A stretch of 32,470 nucleotides of DNA. Source: Hyphomicrobiales bacterium (GTDB lineage: Bacteria > Pseudomonadota > Alphaproteobacteria > Rhizobiales > Rhizobiaceae). The position numbers and the translations under genes are program-made. The stretch spans positions 1-32,470 of the forward strand of contig NVRK02000014.1 of the NCBI GenBank assembly GCA_002400845.2, in the 5' to 3' direction. Of this stretch, positions 24,023 to 31,967 are shown in pieces. The first letter of the stretch is position 1. Every line of letters starts with the position of its first letter. The notes below the pieces were generated by a model that saw only the letters and a list, made by a program, of their open reading frames with translations, made no database searches and was not told where the DNA came from.

Positions 24023-24897
24023 TTAATTTTGATGAAGTCATTGCCATCGATTTTCATACGCATGCCGAAGAACCCTGCTGTGGGCCACGCGATGACGGGT
24101 ATGACGAATTTCAAGCTGGCATGGCAAGATATTTTAAAAATCCAGCTGGCGCTAAGGCCATGCTGCCATCTATTGAAGAGACAGCCGTCTATTACCGTGA
24201 ACGTAAAATAGCTGCTGTAATTTTTCCAGTAGATGCAGAACGTGAAACTGGATTTCGTAGATATTCAAACGAAGAAGTTGCCACAATTTGCGCTGAGAAC
24301 AACGACATCTTAATTCCATTTGCTTCGATTGATCCAGCAAAAGGAAAAGCTGGCGCACGCGAAGCTAGAAGACTGGTTAAAGAATTTGGCGTGAAAGGCT
24401 TTAAATTTCACCCAACAATGCAAGGTTTTTTTCCCAATGATCGCATGGCATATCCGCTATACGAAGCCATAGAAGAAGAAGGCGCAATAGCATTATTCCA
24501 TACAGGCCAAACTGGTGTGGGTTCTGGTATGCATGGCGGCATGGGCATGCGCTTAAAATATTCGAACCCAATGCATGTGGACGATGTGGCTGTCGATTTT
24601 CCTGATATGAAAATTGTACTAGCCCACCCTTCTTTCCCATGGACAGAAGAAGGCTTGTCAGTCGCTCAGCACAAACCAAATGTCTACCATGACATGTCTG
24701 GCTGGTCGCCTAAATACTTCCCACCGCAATTTATTCATTATGCAAATTCTATATTGAAAAAGAAAATGCTATTCGGTTCAGACTGGCCAGCGATCACACC
24801 AGACAGATGGTTGAAAGATTTTGAGAATGCGAATTTTAAGGACGAAGTTCGCCCACTCATCTTAAAGGAGAATGCGAGACGAATTCTAAACATGTAA
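24019..24897 (+). CDS. Metal-dependent amidohydrolase-superfamily enzyme of the hydroxycinnamate cluster
   Basis: 292 aa amidohydrolase-2 (ACMSD/decarboxylase-like) barrel. Metal-site residues are visible: H13 and H15 (DFHTH), H161 (LFHTG), H203 (LAHPSFPW) and D255 (LFGSDWP). The region about 163-180 is unusually rich in Gly, Met and His. It is translationally coupled to the MarR gene, so it belongs to the hydroxycinnamate regulon. Family members hydrolyse or decarboxylate aromatic-type substrates. The pathway lacks a visible thiolase or aldehyde dehydrogenase, so cleavage of the beta-ketoacyl-CoA (or its acid) to 4-hydroxybenzoate is a candidate role. That role is inference. Confidence 0.78.
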   Translation: MINFDEVIAIDFHTHAEEPCCGPRDDGYDEFQAGMARYFKNPAGAKAMLPSIEETAVYYRERKIAAVIFPVDAERETGFRRYSNEEVATICAENNDILIPFASIDPAKGKAGAREARRLVKEFGVKGFKFHPTMQGFFPNDRMAYPLYEAIEEEGAIALFHTGQTGVGSGMHGGMGMRLKYSNPMHVDDVAVDFPDMKIVLAHPSFPWTEEGLSVAQHKPNVYHDMSGWSPKYFPPQFIHYANSILKKKMLFGSDWPAITPDRWLKDFENANFKDEVRPLILKENARRILNM

Positions 24898-25222
24898 CAA
24901 TGTTTACTCATACTTAGTTTTTAGGCGCCATTGCAGCACCCAAATGTTTACAATGCGCACTGAATAACTTGATTAAGCAAAATAAAACATGCCCTATTAG
25001 CATGAGCTGATGACGAAAAAGACGGGAGGATTAACTGCAAAATTTGCGTTAGCGACTTTTAAGTTACCAGCATAATAAGGTTGTATGAGAATAGGTTGAA
25101 CAGTTAACTAAAAAACTTAGTGCTTATCAATTTGACCCATAATTTGGGTAGATAATTCGGTCCATAAGGACCAATATGTAGAGAAGTGATTAAACTCACT
25201 TCTATTTTTCGGGAGGAAAAAA
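24898..25222. other. 325 bp intergenic region before the TRAP operon
   Basis: No gene is seen. A 7 bp AT-rich hairpin (TAAACAT-N6-ATGTTTA, 24887-24906) overlaps the amidohydrolase stop and is followed by a T-run, a weak terminator candidate. A bulged stem GCGCCATTG (24925-24933) / CAATGCGC (24951-24958) follows. The last 90 bp carry the triple-hairpin leader annotated separately. A GGGAGG at about 25023-25028 looks like a ribosome site but no start codon follows. Confidence 0.5.
25135..25203 (+). promoter_or_regulatory. Triple-hairpin leader of the TRAP operon
   Basis: Three consecutive perfect inverted repeats lie within 69 bp just before the solute-binding-protein gene. They are ACCCA-N5-TGGGT (25135-25149), GGTCC-ATAA-GGACC (25159-25172) and AGAAGTGA-N6-TCACTTCT (25182-25203). 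The third is followed by ATTTTTC, giving it an attenuator or terminator look, and then by the strong ribosome site GGGAGG. It could be a transcription attenuator, an mRNA-stabilising leader, or DNA operators for a dimeric repressor. Confidence 0.5.
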
Positions 25223-26260
25223 ATGTTAAGACGTACTTTACTTTCAGCGGCGGCAGCAGCTGCGTTCACCACACTCTCATTTGCGCCTGCAATGGCACAA
25301 GAAGTGACACTTAGATTTCACCAATTTTTACCGCCAGTAGCAACGCTTCCAAAGCATGTTTTCAAACCTTGGGGTAAAATGATAGAAAAGGCTTCTAACG
25401 GCCGTATTAAAATTGAACACTTTGATGCCATGGCATTGGGGGGGCGTCCACCAGCACTGATGGACCAAGCAAAAGACGGCGTCGCCGACATCACAATGAC
25501 TGTTGTTGGTTACACACCTGGTCGTTTTCCGCGCACCGAAGTATTCGAACTTCCATTTATGATGACAGACCCGGTAGGCACATCGCTCGCATTTTGGGAA
25601 ATGGTAGAAACAGAATGGCAAGCAACTGAATATAAAGACGTTAAAGTTCTAGGTGCATGGGTTCATGGCCCAGGCGTAATTCACACTAAAGACGGCGTTG
25701 CCAATCTTGAAGACATGAAGGGCAAAACTATTCGTGGCCCAACACGTGTAATCAACGGCCTGTTAAAAGAGCTAGGTGCGACACCTATTGGAATGCCTCT
25801 GCCTTCCATTCCAGAATCATTGTCTAAAGGCGTGATTAATGGAACGGTTATTCCTTGGGAAGTAACACCTGCTGTTCGCTTGTCTGAATTGGTCACAAAC
25901 CATACAGAATTTAGTGGCAAAGAAGCGCTATACACAGCCACAATCGTAATGGTGATGAATAAAGATAAATACAATTCACTACCAGACGATCTAAAAGCAA
26001 TTTTAGATGCCGAATCAGGTGCTAAACTTTCAGGATTTGCCGCTAAAGTAATGCTTGATGCTGATGTTCCAGGTCGCGCAATTGCTTCAAAAGCAGGCAA
26101 CAAGATTGTTGTATTAGACGAAAAAGAAGTCGCACGCTGGAAAGACGCTTCTAAGCCAGTAGTTTCTAACTGGATTGGCGAAATGAAAGAAAAAGGCATC
26201 GACGGTCAAGCCCTTATTGACCAAGTTAAAGGCCTAATAGCTGCAAAAGCTATGAAATAA
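25223..26260 (+). CDS. TRAP transporter periplasmic solute-binding protein (DctP family)
   Basis: 345 aa. The signal peptide is clear: twin Arg near the start, an Ala-rich hydrophobic core and a likely cut after AMA (about residue 25). The mature part has the DctP fold, with MKGKTIRGPTR (about 165-175) including the conserved substrate-binding Arg, and NGTVIPWEVTP (about 211-221). It captures an organic acid in the periplasm and delivers it to the QM membrane subunits. GGGAGG lies 8-9 bp upstream of the ATG. Next to hydroxycinnamate genes, it may be a counterpart of the TarP-type hydroxycinnamate-binding proteins of Rhodopseudomonas; this is inferred from context. Confidence 0.9.
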   Translation: MLRRTLLSAAAAAAFTTLSFAPAMAQEVTLRFHQFLPPVATLPKHVFKPWGKMIEKASNGRIKIEHFDAMALGGRPPALMDQAKDGVADITMTVVGYTPGRFPRTEVFELPFMMTDPVGTSLAFWEMVETEWQATEYKDVKVLGAWVHGPGVIHTKDGVANLEDMKGKTIRGPTRVINGLLKELGATPIGMPLPSIPESLSKGVINGTVIPWEVTPAVRLSELVTNHTEFSGKEALYTATIVMVMNKDKYNSLPDDLKAILDAESGAKLSGFAAKVMLDADVPGRAIASKAGNKIVVLDEKEVARWKDASKPVVSNWIGEMKEKGIDGQALIDQVKGLIAAKAMK

Positions 26261-26273
26261 TAAATAACGAATT

Positions 26274-26331
26274 GGGCCATGCACTTTTAACCTACTAAGG
26301 TAAAGCCAATTATTGGCAAAGTGCTTGGCCC
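26274..26331 (+). terminator. Intercistronic stem-loop between dctP and dctQ (partial terminator or mRNA stabiliser)
   Basis: A 14 bp stem with one mismatch, GGGCCATGCACTTT (26274-26287) against AAAGTGCTTGGCCC (26318-26331). The 30 nt loop holds a nested small hairpin GCCAA-TTA-TTGGC. It lies 14 nt after the binding-protein stop. There is no long U-run, so it is more likely a 3' stabiliser or leaky attenuator. Either would give more binding protein than membrane subunits, as TRAP systems need. Confidence 0.6.
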
Positions 26332-26366
26332 ATTTGTATTCTGACATACTTTCAAATGGTGAACTA

Positions 26367-26912
26367 ATGTTTCAACGGCTCTATCGCATCGCTGATTTTA
26401 TTGCAAAAAGCATGGCCTACTTTGGTGGCTTTGTACTCATTGCAGTAATCATAATGACTTGCATCTCTATCATTGGCAGAGGCCTAGTTCCAATTGGCTT
26501 AGGCCCAATTCAAGGCGATTTTGAATGGGTAGAGTTTGGGGTTGGATTAGCAATATTCGCCTTTTTACCGCTTTGCCATTTAGAAAAATCACATGCAGTC
26601 GTTGATCTTTTTGAAGCTGCATACCCGCCACTTATGAATCAAATTCTTGCGGCTTTATCCGACTTGTTAATGCTCATAATTTCTATAATCATCGCATGGC
26701 GTTTATGGCTTGGCATGCTCGACATGAAATCTTATGGCGAAACAACTTTCATTTTACAATATCAAGTATGGCCATTTTATGCGGCTTGTTTTATTGGTTC
26801 ACTTACCTTTGTTCTCATTGCAATATTTTGCATGTACCGTTCGATTCGTGAATTTTTTATAATCTCAAATAACAATGACAAGTCGGGTGAAACCGCACAG
26901 GAGAATAATTAA
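26367..26912 (+). CDS. TRAP transporter small membrane subunit (DctQ family)
   Basis: 181 aa from ATG 26367. A TTG reading from 26313 would begin inside the intercistronic hairpin and is rejected. Four TM helices are expected from the hydrophobic stretches, starting with AYFGGFVLIAVIIMTCISII; FEWVEFGVGLAIFAFLPLCH carries the pattern typical of DctQ. It joins DctM to form the membrane part of a sodium-dependent uptake system. It is followed by dctM with only a few bases between them, and GGAG precedes the dctM start. Confidence 0.85.
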   Translation: MFQRLYRIADFIAKSMAYFGGFVLIAVIIMTCISIIGRGLVPIGLGPIQGDFEWVEFGVGLAIFAFLPLCHLEKSHAVVDLFEAAYPPLMNQILAALSDLLMLIISIIIAWRLWLGMLDMKSYGETTFILQYQVWPFYAACFIGSLTFVLIAIFCMYRSIREFFIISNNNDKSGETAQENN

Positions 26913-26914
26913 TC

Positions 26915-28237
26915 ATGTCTAATTTTGAATTAGCGCTTTGGTCGTTTCCTGTACTTCTAATTTTAATTTTCCTTAGGTTTCCAATTGCCGCCGCAATGTT
27001 AGCAGTGGGGTTTGGCGGCGCATATATGGTGACAGGTTCACCAAACATGATGTTGGCCCAGCTTAAAACACTGTCTTATGGAACATTTTCAAATTACTCA
27101 TTTTCCATCATTCCACTCTTTTTGCTTATGGGGCAGTTTGCAACTTTGTCTGGCATGTCTGCCTCGCTGTTTAAAGCGGCAGAAGCTTTTTTAGGCCACC
27201 GCAAAGGTGGCGTAGCAATGTCTGCCATTGGCGCTTGTGCAGGCTTTGGCGCCATTTGCGGATCTTCATTAGCAACAGCGGCGACAATGGGCCAAGTCGC
27301 CCTGCCAGAGCTTCGCCGTTACGGATATCCAGGTTCACTTGCAACAGGCGCATTAGCGGCTGGCGGAACGCTTGGCATCTTAATTCCACCTTCTGTAATT
27401 TTGGTTATTTATGCAATTTTAACAGAGCAAAACATCGCAAAGCTTTTTGTTGCCGCAATGATACCGGGCATTCTAGCCGCCTTAGGCTACATGCTTGCAA
27501 TAGCAATTTGGGTACGCATCGCGCCCAATACAGCAATGGTACGCAAACGCGTTCCGTGGGCTGAACGCATGGTTGTTTTGTCTACAGTCTGGCCTGTATT
27601 GGTAATTTTCATACTTGTTGTTGGCGGAATTTATTTTGGGTGGTTCACCCCAACCGAAGCGGCGGCCGTTGGTTGTGCAGGCACAGGCATCGCTGCATTG
27701 GCTACGGGGCAAATGTCGTGGGATAAATTGTTCCGATCTATTCTTTCTGCAGGGAAATCAACCGCCATGATTTTCTTAATCATATTGGGCGCAGGTCTTT
27801 ACAACAGCTTTCTAGCGCTCACCCAATTGCCACAAACAGGTGCCGCTTGGGTTGCTATGCAAGACTACTCACCATGGATCATTTTAACAGCTGTTTTGGT
27901 AATGTATCTAGCATTTGGCTGCATTATGGATTCCCTTTCAATGGTGCTTTTAACCGTTCCTATCATCTACCCAATCATGCTGGTTTTAGATTTTGGAATG
28001 ACCCCAGATGACTTTGGATTGTGGTTTGGTATTATCGTATTGATCGTTGTTGAAGTAGGCTTAATAACGCCCCCCGTAGGCATGAATTTATTCATCATCA
28101 ACTACATGGCCAAAGACACACCGATTAAAGAAACGTTCAAAGGCGCATTCCCATTTGTTGTGACAGATATTGTAAGGGTGATAATTCTAACCGCCTTCCC
28201 TTCCATTACCCTATGGCTTGTATGGGCAATTTATTAA
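26915..28237 (+). CDS. TRAP transporter large permease subunit (DctM family)
   Basis: 440 aa, about 12 hydrophobic segments, the standard DctM size. Family landmarks are FGAICGSSLATAATMGQVALPEL (about 109-130), LIPPSVILVIYAILTEQ (about 155-171), FTPTEAAAVG (about 244-253) and LITPPVGMNLFII (about 388-400). It is the ion-coupled transport channel working with DctQ and the DctP binding protein. Only 6 bp separate it from the following DUF3237 gene, so downstream catabolic genes share its transcript. Confidence 0.93.
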   Translation: MSNFELALWSFPVLLILIFLRFPIAAAMLAVGFGGAYMVTGSPNMMLAQLKTLSYGTFSNYSFSIIPLFLLMGQFATLSGMSASLFKAAEAFLGHRKGGVAMSAIGACAGFGAICGSSLATAATMGQVALPELRRYGYPGSLATGALAAGGTLGILIPPSVILVIYAILTEQNIAKLFVAAMIPGILAALGYMLAIAIWVRIAPNTAMVRKRVPWAERMVVLSTVWPVLVIFILVVGGIYFGWFTPTEAAAVGCAGTGIAALATGQMSWDKLFRSILSAGKSTAMIFLIILGAGLYNSFLALTQLPQTGAAWVAMQDYSPWIILTAVLVMYLAFGCIMDSLSMVLLTVPIIYPIMLVLDFGMTPDDFGLWFGIIVLIVVEVGLITPPVGMNLFIINYMAKDTPIKETFKGAFPFVVTDIVRVIILTAFPSITLWLVWAIY

Positions 28238-28243
28238 CTCGAT

Positions 28244-28726
28244 ATGACAACACACCATGAACCTAAACTGGCAAAACCAGAGCTTGAGCATATCTGTGAT
28301 TTAACGGTTGAACTTGGGCCAATTCGTGAAATGGGAAATGGACGCGCTGGCAACCGTCGTATCATACCCATCATAGGCGGCACAGTTAGCGGGCCACGAT
28401 TACAAGGCAAAATATTAGACATTGGTGCTGATTGGCAAACAATCTTCCATGGCGGCCTTGCAGAACTAGACACACGCTATGCTATGGAAACCCATGATGG
28501 TGCAATAATTGAAATCATCAATTTTGGATACCGCTTTGGCGCACCAGAAATTTTGGCGGCATTGGCACGCGGCGAAGACGTAGCACCCGACACATACTCA
28601 ATGCGCACCATGGCAAAATTAGAAACAGGCGATGAACGCTACGAATGGGTAAATAAAACTCTATTCGTTGGAACAGGCGCACGCCAAAAAAGCGCGGTAA
28701 TTGTATCGCTGTTTGCAGTACAATAA
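28244..28726 (+). CDS. DUF3237 family protein
   Basis: 160 aa, the usual size for DUF3237. Recognisable are LEHICDLTVELGPI at the start, GGTVSGPRLQGKIL (about 46-59), GADWQTI, and the terminal LFVGTGAR. The family is a small beta-barrel of unproven function that often sits in aromatic or terpenoid degradation clusters. No catalytic motif is obvious. It starts 6 bp after dctM and is followed by a flavin monooxygenase, so it belongs to the TRAP operon. A role in processing the imported compound is a reasonable guess only. Confidence 0.8.
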   Translation: MTTHHEPKLAKPELEHICDLTVELGPIREMGNGRAGNRRIIPIIGGTVSGPRLQGKILDIGADWQTIFHGGLAELDTRYAMETHDGAIIEIINFGYRFGAPEILAALARGEDVAPDTYSMRTMAKLETGDERYEWVNKTLFVGTGARQKSAVIVSLFAVQ

Positions 28727-28783
28727 AATGCAACAATCTGCACAAATGCATGCATAAATATTCACATTGGACCTTTCAAGAAC

Positions 28784-30067
28784 ATGAATAACAACCAAGT
28801 TATAATCGCAGGTGGTGGCATTGGCGGAATAGCAATGGCACTCACACTTCACCAAATTGGCGTACCATGTATAGTGATTGAAAGCGTGCGTGAACTAAAA
28901 CCACTTGGTGTTGGCATTAACATTCAGCCCAATGCTGTTCGCGAATTACACGATCTAAACATCACTAATCAAGATTTAAACAGTGTTGGCCTACAAGCCA
29001 AAGAGTGGGCATTGGTTGGTCTGAACGGTAACGAAATTTATTCTGAAGCCAGAGGCTTAGAAGCTGGTTATAAATGGCCTCAATATGCTGCCCATCGCGG
29101 TAAATTGCACATGATGCTTTACAACAAATTAGTCGAACGCATTGGCAAAGAAAATATAATTCTAGGAACAAAAGTAACCGACTATACCAACACAACAGAT
29201 GGTGTTGAAGTGCACGTTGAGCATACCACAAATGGCAAAAGCAATATTACAGGTTTTTTACTAATTGGCGCAGATGGCATGCACTCAAATGTACGAGCGC
29301 AAGTGCATCCAGATCAGCCGCCTATCCATTGGGGTGGTGCATTAATGTGGCGTGGCACTAGCCCCGCTATACCGATCAGAACAGGCGCATCATTTGTCGG
29401 GTTAGGCACGCACAAACACCGCATCGTGTTTTATCCTATCTCGCCAATTGACCCAAAAACGAGCACAGCAACTTGCAACTGGATTGCAGAAGTAACCTTA
29501 AATAATTCAGCAGGTTGGGACGAAAGCAGTTGGTTTAAGTCAGTAAAAATCGATGATTTTATTCATCATTTTGCAGATTGGAATTATGATTGGTTTGATG
29601 TTCCTGCCCTACTTCGTAAAGCTGATATTGCATACGAAAACCCAATGATTGACCGTGACCCAGTTGATACATGGCAAGATAAAAATGTAATTTTAATCGG
29701 TGATGCGGCTCACCCAATGTACCCAACGGGTTCTAATGGCGCTAGTCAGGCAATTATGGACGCGCGAAACTTAGGCGCGGCTTTCTTAAACCATGGTGTC
29801 AACGCCAGTGCACTAACTGCTTTTGATAAACAATTCTGCGAGCCTATTTCAAAACTACAACTATTAAACCGTGGCGCAGGACCATTTGGTCTGCTTAATT
29901 TAGTAGATGAAAGATGTGGCGGTAATTTTGAAAATATCAACGATGTCATTTCCCCAAATGAGCGCAAAGAATTTATGGCAGGCTATAAAAATGCGGCTGG
30001 CTTTGCGATAGAAAAACTAAATTCATCCAAGCCAACCATTGCAAAAAATGCAAAAATTAGCGCCTAA
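28784..30067 (+). CDS. FAD-dependent aromatic monooxygenase (salicylate hydroxylase/PhzS-like)
   Basis: 427 aa group A flavoprotein monooxygenase. FAD motif IIAGGGIGGIAMALTL at the N-terminus, GVGINIQPNAVREL (about 42-55), DG motif in LIGADGMHSNVR, and GD motif in VILIGDAAHPMYPTGSNGA. It is distinct from PobA and closer to the PhzS/salicylate hydroxylase branch, whose members often hydroxylate with decarboxylation of aromatic carboxylates. It lies 57 bp after DUF3237 and is probably part of the TRAP operon, so its substrate may be the imported compound or a derivative. The substrate is unknown. Confidence 0.86.
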   Translation: MNNNQVIIAGGGIGGIAMALTLHQIGVPCIVIESVRELKPLGVGINIQPNAVRELHDLNITNQDLNSVGLQAKEWALVGLNGNEIYSEARGLEAGYKWPQYAAHRGKLHMMLYNKLVERIGKENIILGTKVTDYTNTTDGVEVHVEHTTNGKSNITGFLLIGADGMHSNVRAQVHPDQPPIHWGGALMWRGTSPAIPIRTGASFVGLGTHKHRIVFYPISPIDPKTSTATCNWIAEVTLNNSAGWDESSWFKSVKIDDFIHHFADWNYDWFDVPALLRKADIAYENPMIDRDPVDTWQDKNVILIGDAAHPMYPTGSNGASQAIMDARNLGAAFLNHGVNASALTAFDKQFCEPISKLQLLNRGAGPFGLLNLVDERCGGNFENINDVISPNERKEFMAGYKNAAGFAIEKLNSSKPTIAKNAKISA

Positions 30068-30085
30068 ATTCAAACCTAAAATAAA

Positions 30086-30772
30086 CTATTTTTTACTGCC
30101 GGGCCTTGAGCGATAAACGGGTATTGTCCAATTAAAAATCACAGCTAATATGCGCAACAAAAACGCCACGCAAAACCCTATCGCAGCGGCCCTTATTGCT
30201 GGCACACCACCAGCCACCAACGATGTCATTGTAATGGCGCCTGCCGCAGAAGCAGCAACATAAATTTCACGGCGTAAGATGACAGAAGGTTCTTGGCCTA
30301 ATGTATCACGTATGATGCCGCCAACACTTGCTGTCGTCACGCCCATAATAATTGCCACAACAGAGCCAGTACCAAACTCTAAAGACTTGGCTGTTCCAGC
30401 TATGGTTACAAATGCCATACCCAACGCATCTGCCCATAAAATATATTTATAACGCGACTCTATTCTTGGAGCGATGAAATAAACAAGAATGGCCGTCACC
30501 AAACAGGCATAAATGGGTGTTTGATCTACGATCCAAAATACAGGCTGATCGAGAATTAAATCTCTAACCGTTCCACCACCAACGCCAGTAATAATCGCAA
30601 ACCACATGAAGCCCAAAATATCGAGCTCTTTGCGAGAAGCAACCAATGCACCCGTTATCGCGAAGGTTATAGCTGCAATTGTATCAATCGCAAAAAACGC
30701 CGTCGAAAAATCAGCCGGCAAAGTAAGAGAGAAAACATAAGAGTAAATATTAGAGAAAAAATCACTGTCCAT
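30086..30772 (-). CDS. TRIC-family (UPF0126) membrane channel protein
   Basis: 228 aa with about seven TM helices in two repeats. Each repeat carries the glycine-rich break and charged motif of the family: GVGGGTVRD (about 62-70) and SVGGIIRD (about 149-156). Bacterial TRIC homologues form potassium-permeable trimeric channels; UPF0126 members have also been linked to other small solutes such as glycine. It converges with the monooxygenase gene, 18 bp apart, and follows the Lrp/AsnC regulator by 47 bp on the same strand. Confidence 0.85.
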   Translation of the reverse strand: MDSDFFSNIYSYVFSLTLPADFSTAFFAIDTIAAITFAITGALVASRKELDILGFMWFAIITGVGGGTVRDLILDQPVFWIVDQTPIYACLVTAILVYFIAPRIESRYKYILWADALGMAFVTIAGTAKSLEFGTGSVVAIIMGVTTASVGGIIRDTLGQEPSVILRREIYVAASAAGAITMTSLVAGGVPAIRAAAIGFCVAFLLRILAVIFNWTIPVYRSRPGSKK

Positions 30773-30819
30773 TCAAACACCTCATTCAAAAGTCCATATA
30801 AATCCATCTAAATAAAGTT

Positions 30820-31305
30820 TTATTCCTGCTCTAATATTGCAATATCTTTAACAGCTTCCATAGAAACATAAGTAGAAGTTTGTGCAACATGCGGCAAAGA
30901 ACTAATCTTCTCACCCATAAAAATTCGATAATCATTTATGTCATGGGTTCTAACTTTGAGCAAATAATCAAAGCCACCGGCAATCATATGACATTGCTCA
31001 ATTTCAGGATGCCTTGTTACCGCAAGGTTAAAATCATTCAGCGCACTATTGCGCGTGTCTGATAATTTCACCTCAACAAATGCAATGTGGTTAAGGCCAA
31101 GCTTTATCGGATCAATCAAGGCTCGATAGCCCAAAATATACCCATCCGATTCTAAACGTCTTAGCCTTGAATGACAGGGCGTTTTAGACAAACCAACCTC
31201 TACAGCAAGATTTGTAACTGTAATTCGAGCATTTTTAGAAACGGCATCCAGTATCTTCAAATCATAATTATCAAGCTTTGTTTGTGATATACGGCGTTTT
31301 TCCAT
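30820..31305 (-). CDS. Lrp/AsnC-family transcriptional regulator
   Basis: 161 aa from the ATG at 31303-31305, preceded by a Shine-Dalgarno-like AGGAAA; a longer reading to 31374 adds 23 unrelated residues. The N-terminal HTH reads LDNYDLKILDAVSKNARIT and VGLSKTPCHSRLRRLESDGYI. A RAM effector domain follows (HIAFVEVKLS, and AGGFDYLLKVRTHDINDYR). Such proteins usually sense an amino acid and control a neighbouring transport or catabolic gene. The TRIC gene downstream is the nearest candidate target. The TPCHSR region resembles the BkdR/PutR-like branch, but I cannot assign the effector. Confidence 0.88.
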   Translation of the reverse strand: MEKRRISQTKLDNYDLKILDAVSKNARITVTNLAVEVGLSKTPCHSRLRRLESDGYILGYRALIDPIKLGLNHIAFVEVKLSDTRNSALNDFNLAVTRHPEIEQCHMIAGGFDYLLKVRTHDINDYRIFMGEKISSLPHVAQTSTYVSMEAVKDIAILEQE

Positions 31306-31396
31306 TTTCCTACAATTCTTTATAATTAGAGAAGAATTCCCTAAAAATATCCCACAGCTTAGTGCATACGTCAAATTATATTAACATACATAGGAC

Positions 31397-31410
31397 AATA
31401 TAATTATATT
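31397..31410. promoter_or_regulatory. AT-rich palindrome upstream of the Lrp/AsnC gene
   Basis: AATATAATTATATT is a perfect 14 bp palindrome about 92 bp upstream of the lrp-like start, in a very AT-rich interval. Lrp-family proteins bind AT-rich dyads and often autoregulate, so this could be an operator. AT richness also makes chance palindromes common. Confidence 0.3.
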
Positions 31411-31475
31411 ATCATAAATGTATTAGTATAAGAACGTATAATTGTTATTGAAAATCACTGTTTCAGGCCAAATAC

Positions 31476-31772
31476 CTAAAGCGTTTCAACAGCACCATTT
31501 TCAATAATTTCGATATTTCGCGCTACAATATATTTTGCACCAGCATCACGCCAAGCTGCGATATGAGGTGTCTTAGAATGCGCATCTAATGCTGATCGAT
31601 TTTCCCAGCGCTCAACAAAAACCAGCTCATTCTTATCTGTCAAATTCTGGTTCAATTCATAAGAGACACAGCCAGCCTCGGCTCGTGTTGCAATAATGCA
31701 AGGCATTGCCGCTTCCATGACATGCTCGAGTGAATCTGGCTTAATCGTAAATGTTGCAATTACATATAACAT
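31476..31772 (-). CDS. Antibiotic-biosynthesis-monooxygenase (ABM) fold protein, YgiN-like
   Basis: 98 aa from the ATG at 31770-31772, with GGAGA just upstream; the reading from 31850 adds 26 residues without homology. The ABM dimeric ferredoxin-like fold is indicated by LYVIATFTIKP at the start, AGCVSYELNQNLTDKNELVFVERW in the middle, and HSKTPHIAAW. Members include cofactor-free quinol monooxygenases and heme-degrading or stress proteins. It stands alone here. A link to hydroquinone or catechol chemistry is possible but unsupported. Confidence 0.82.
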   Translation of the reverse strand: MLYVIATFTIKPDSLEHVMEAAMPCIIATRAEAGCVSYELNQNLTDKNELVFVERWENRSALDAHSKTPHIAAWRDAGAKYIVARNIEIIENGAVETL

Positions 31773-31967
31773 GTTGTCTCCAAATAAATTTATACTGCCA
31801 GCGCAGAACCTATAATAATTATTGGCACCTTGCCAAGAGGTAATTTTCAATAATCAGTATTATTCAGTCTAAAAACTTTGAGTACAACCTTGACTTTACA
31901 TACGTCATTATAGTTGTGTGCTTTTGAGATTTATAAATTAGTAATACGTGCATTGGGGGGGATTAAA

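Noticed and set aside
25021-25060. Possible small gene after a GGGAGG ribosome-like site
   Set aside because: No ATG, GTG or TTG start lies at a suitable distance, and the following frame stops after about ten codons.
25681-26199. 172-codon minus-strand ORF
   Set aside because: It is antisense to the TRAP binding protein, whose coding evidence (signal peptide, family motifs) is decisive.
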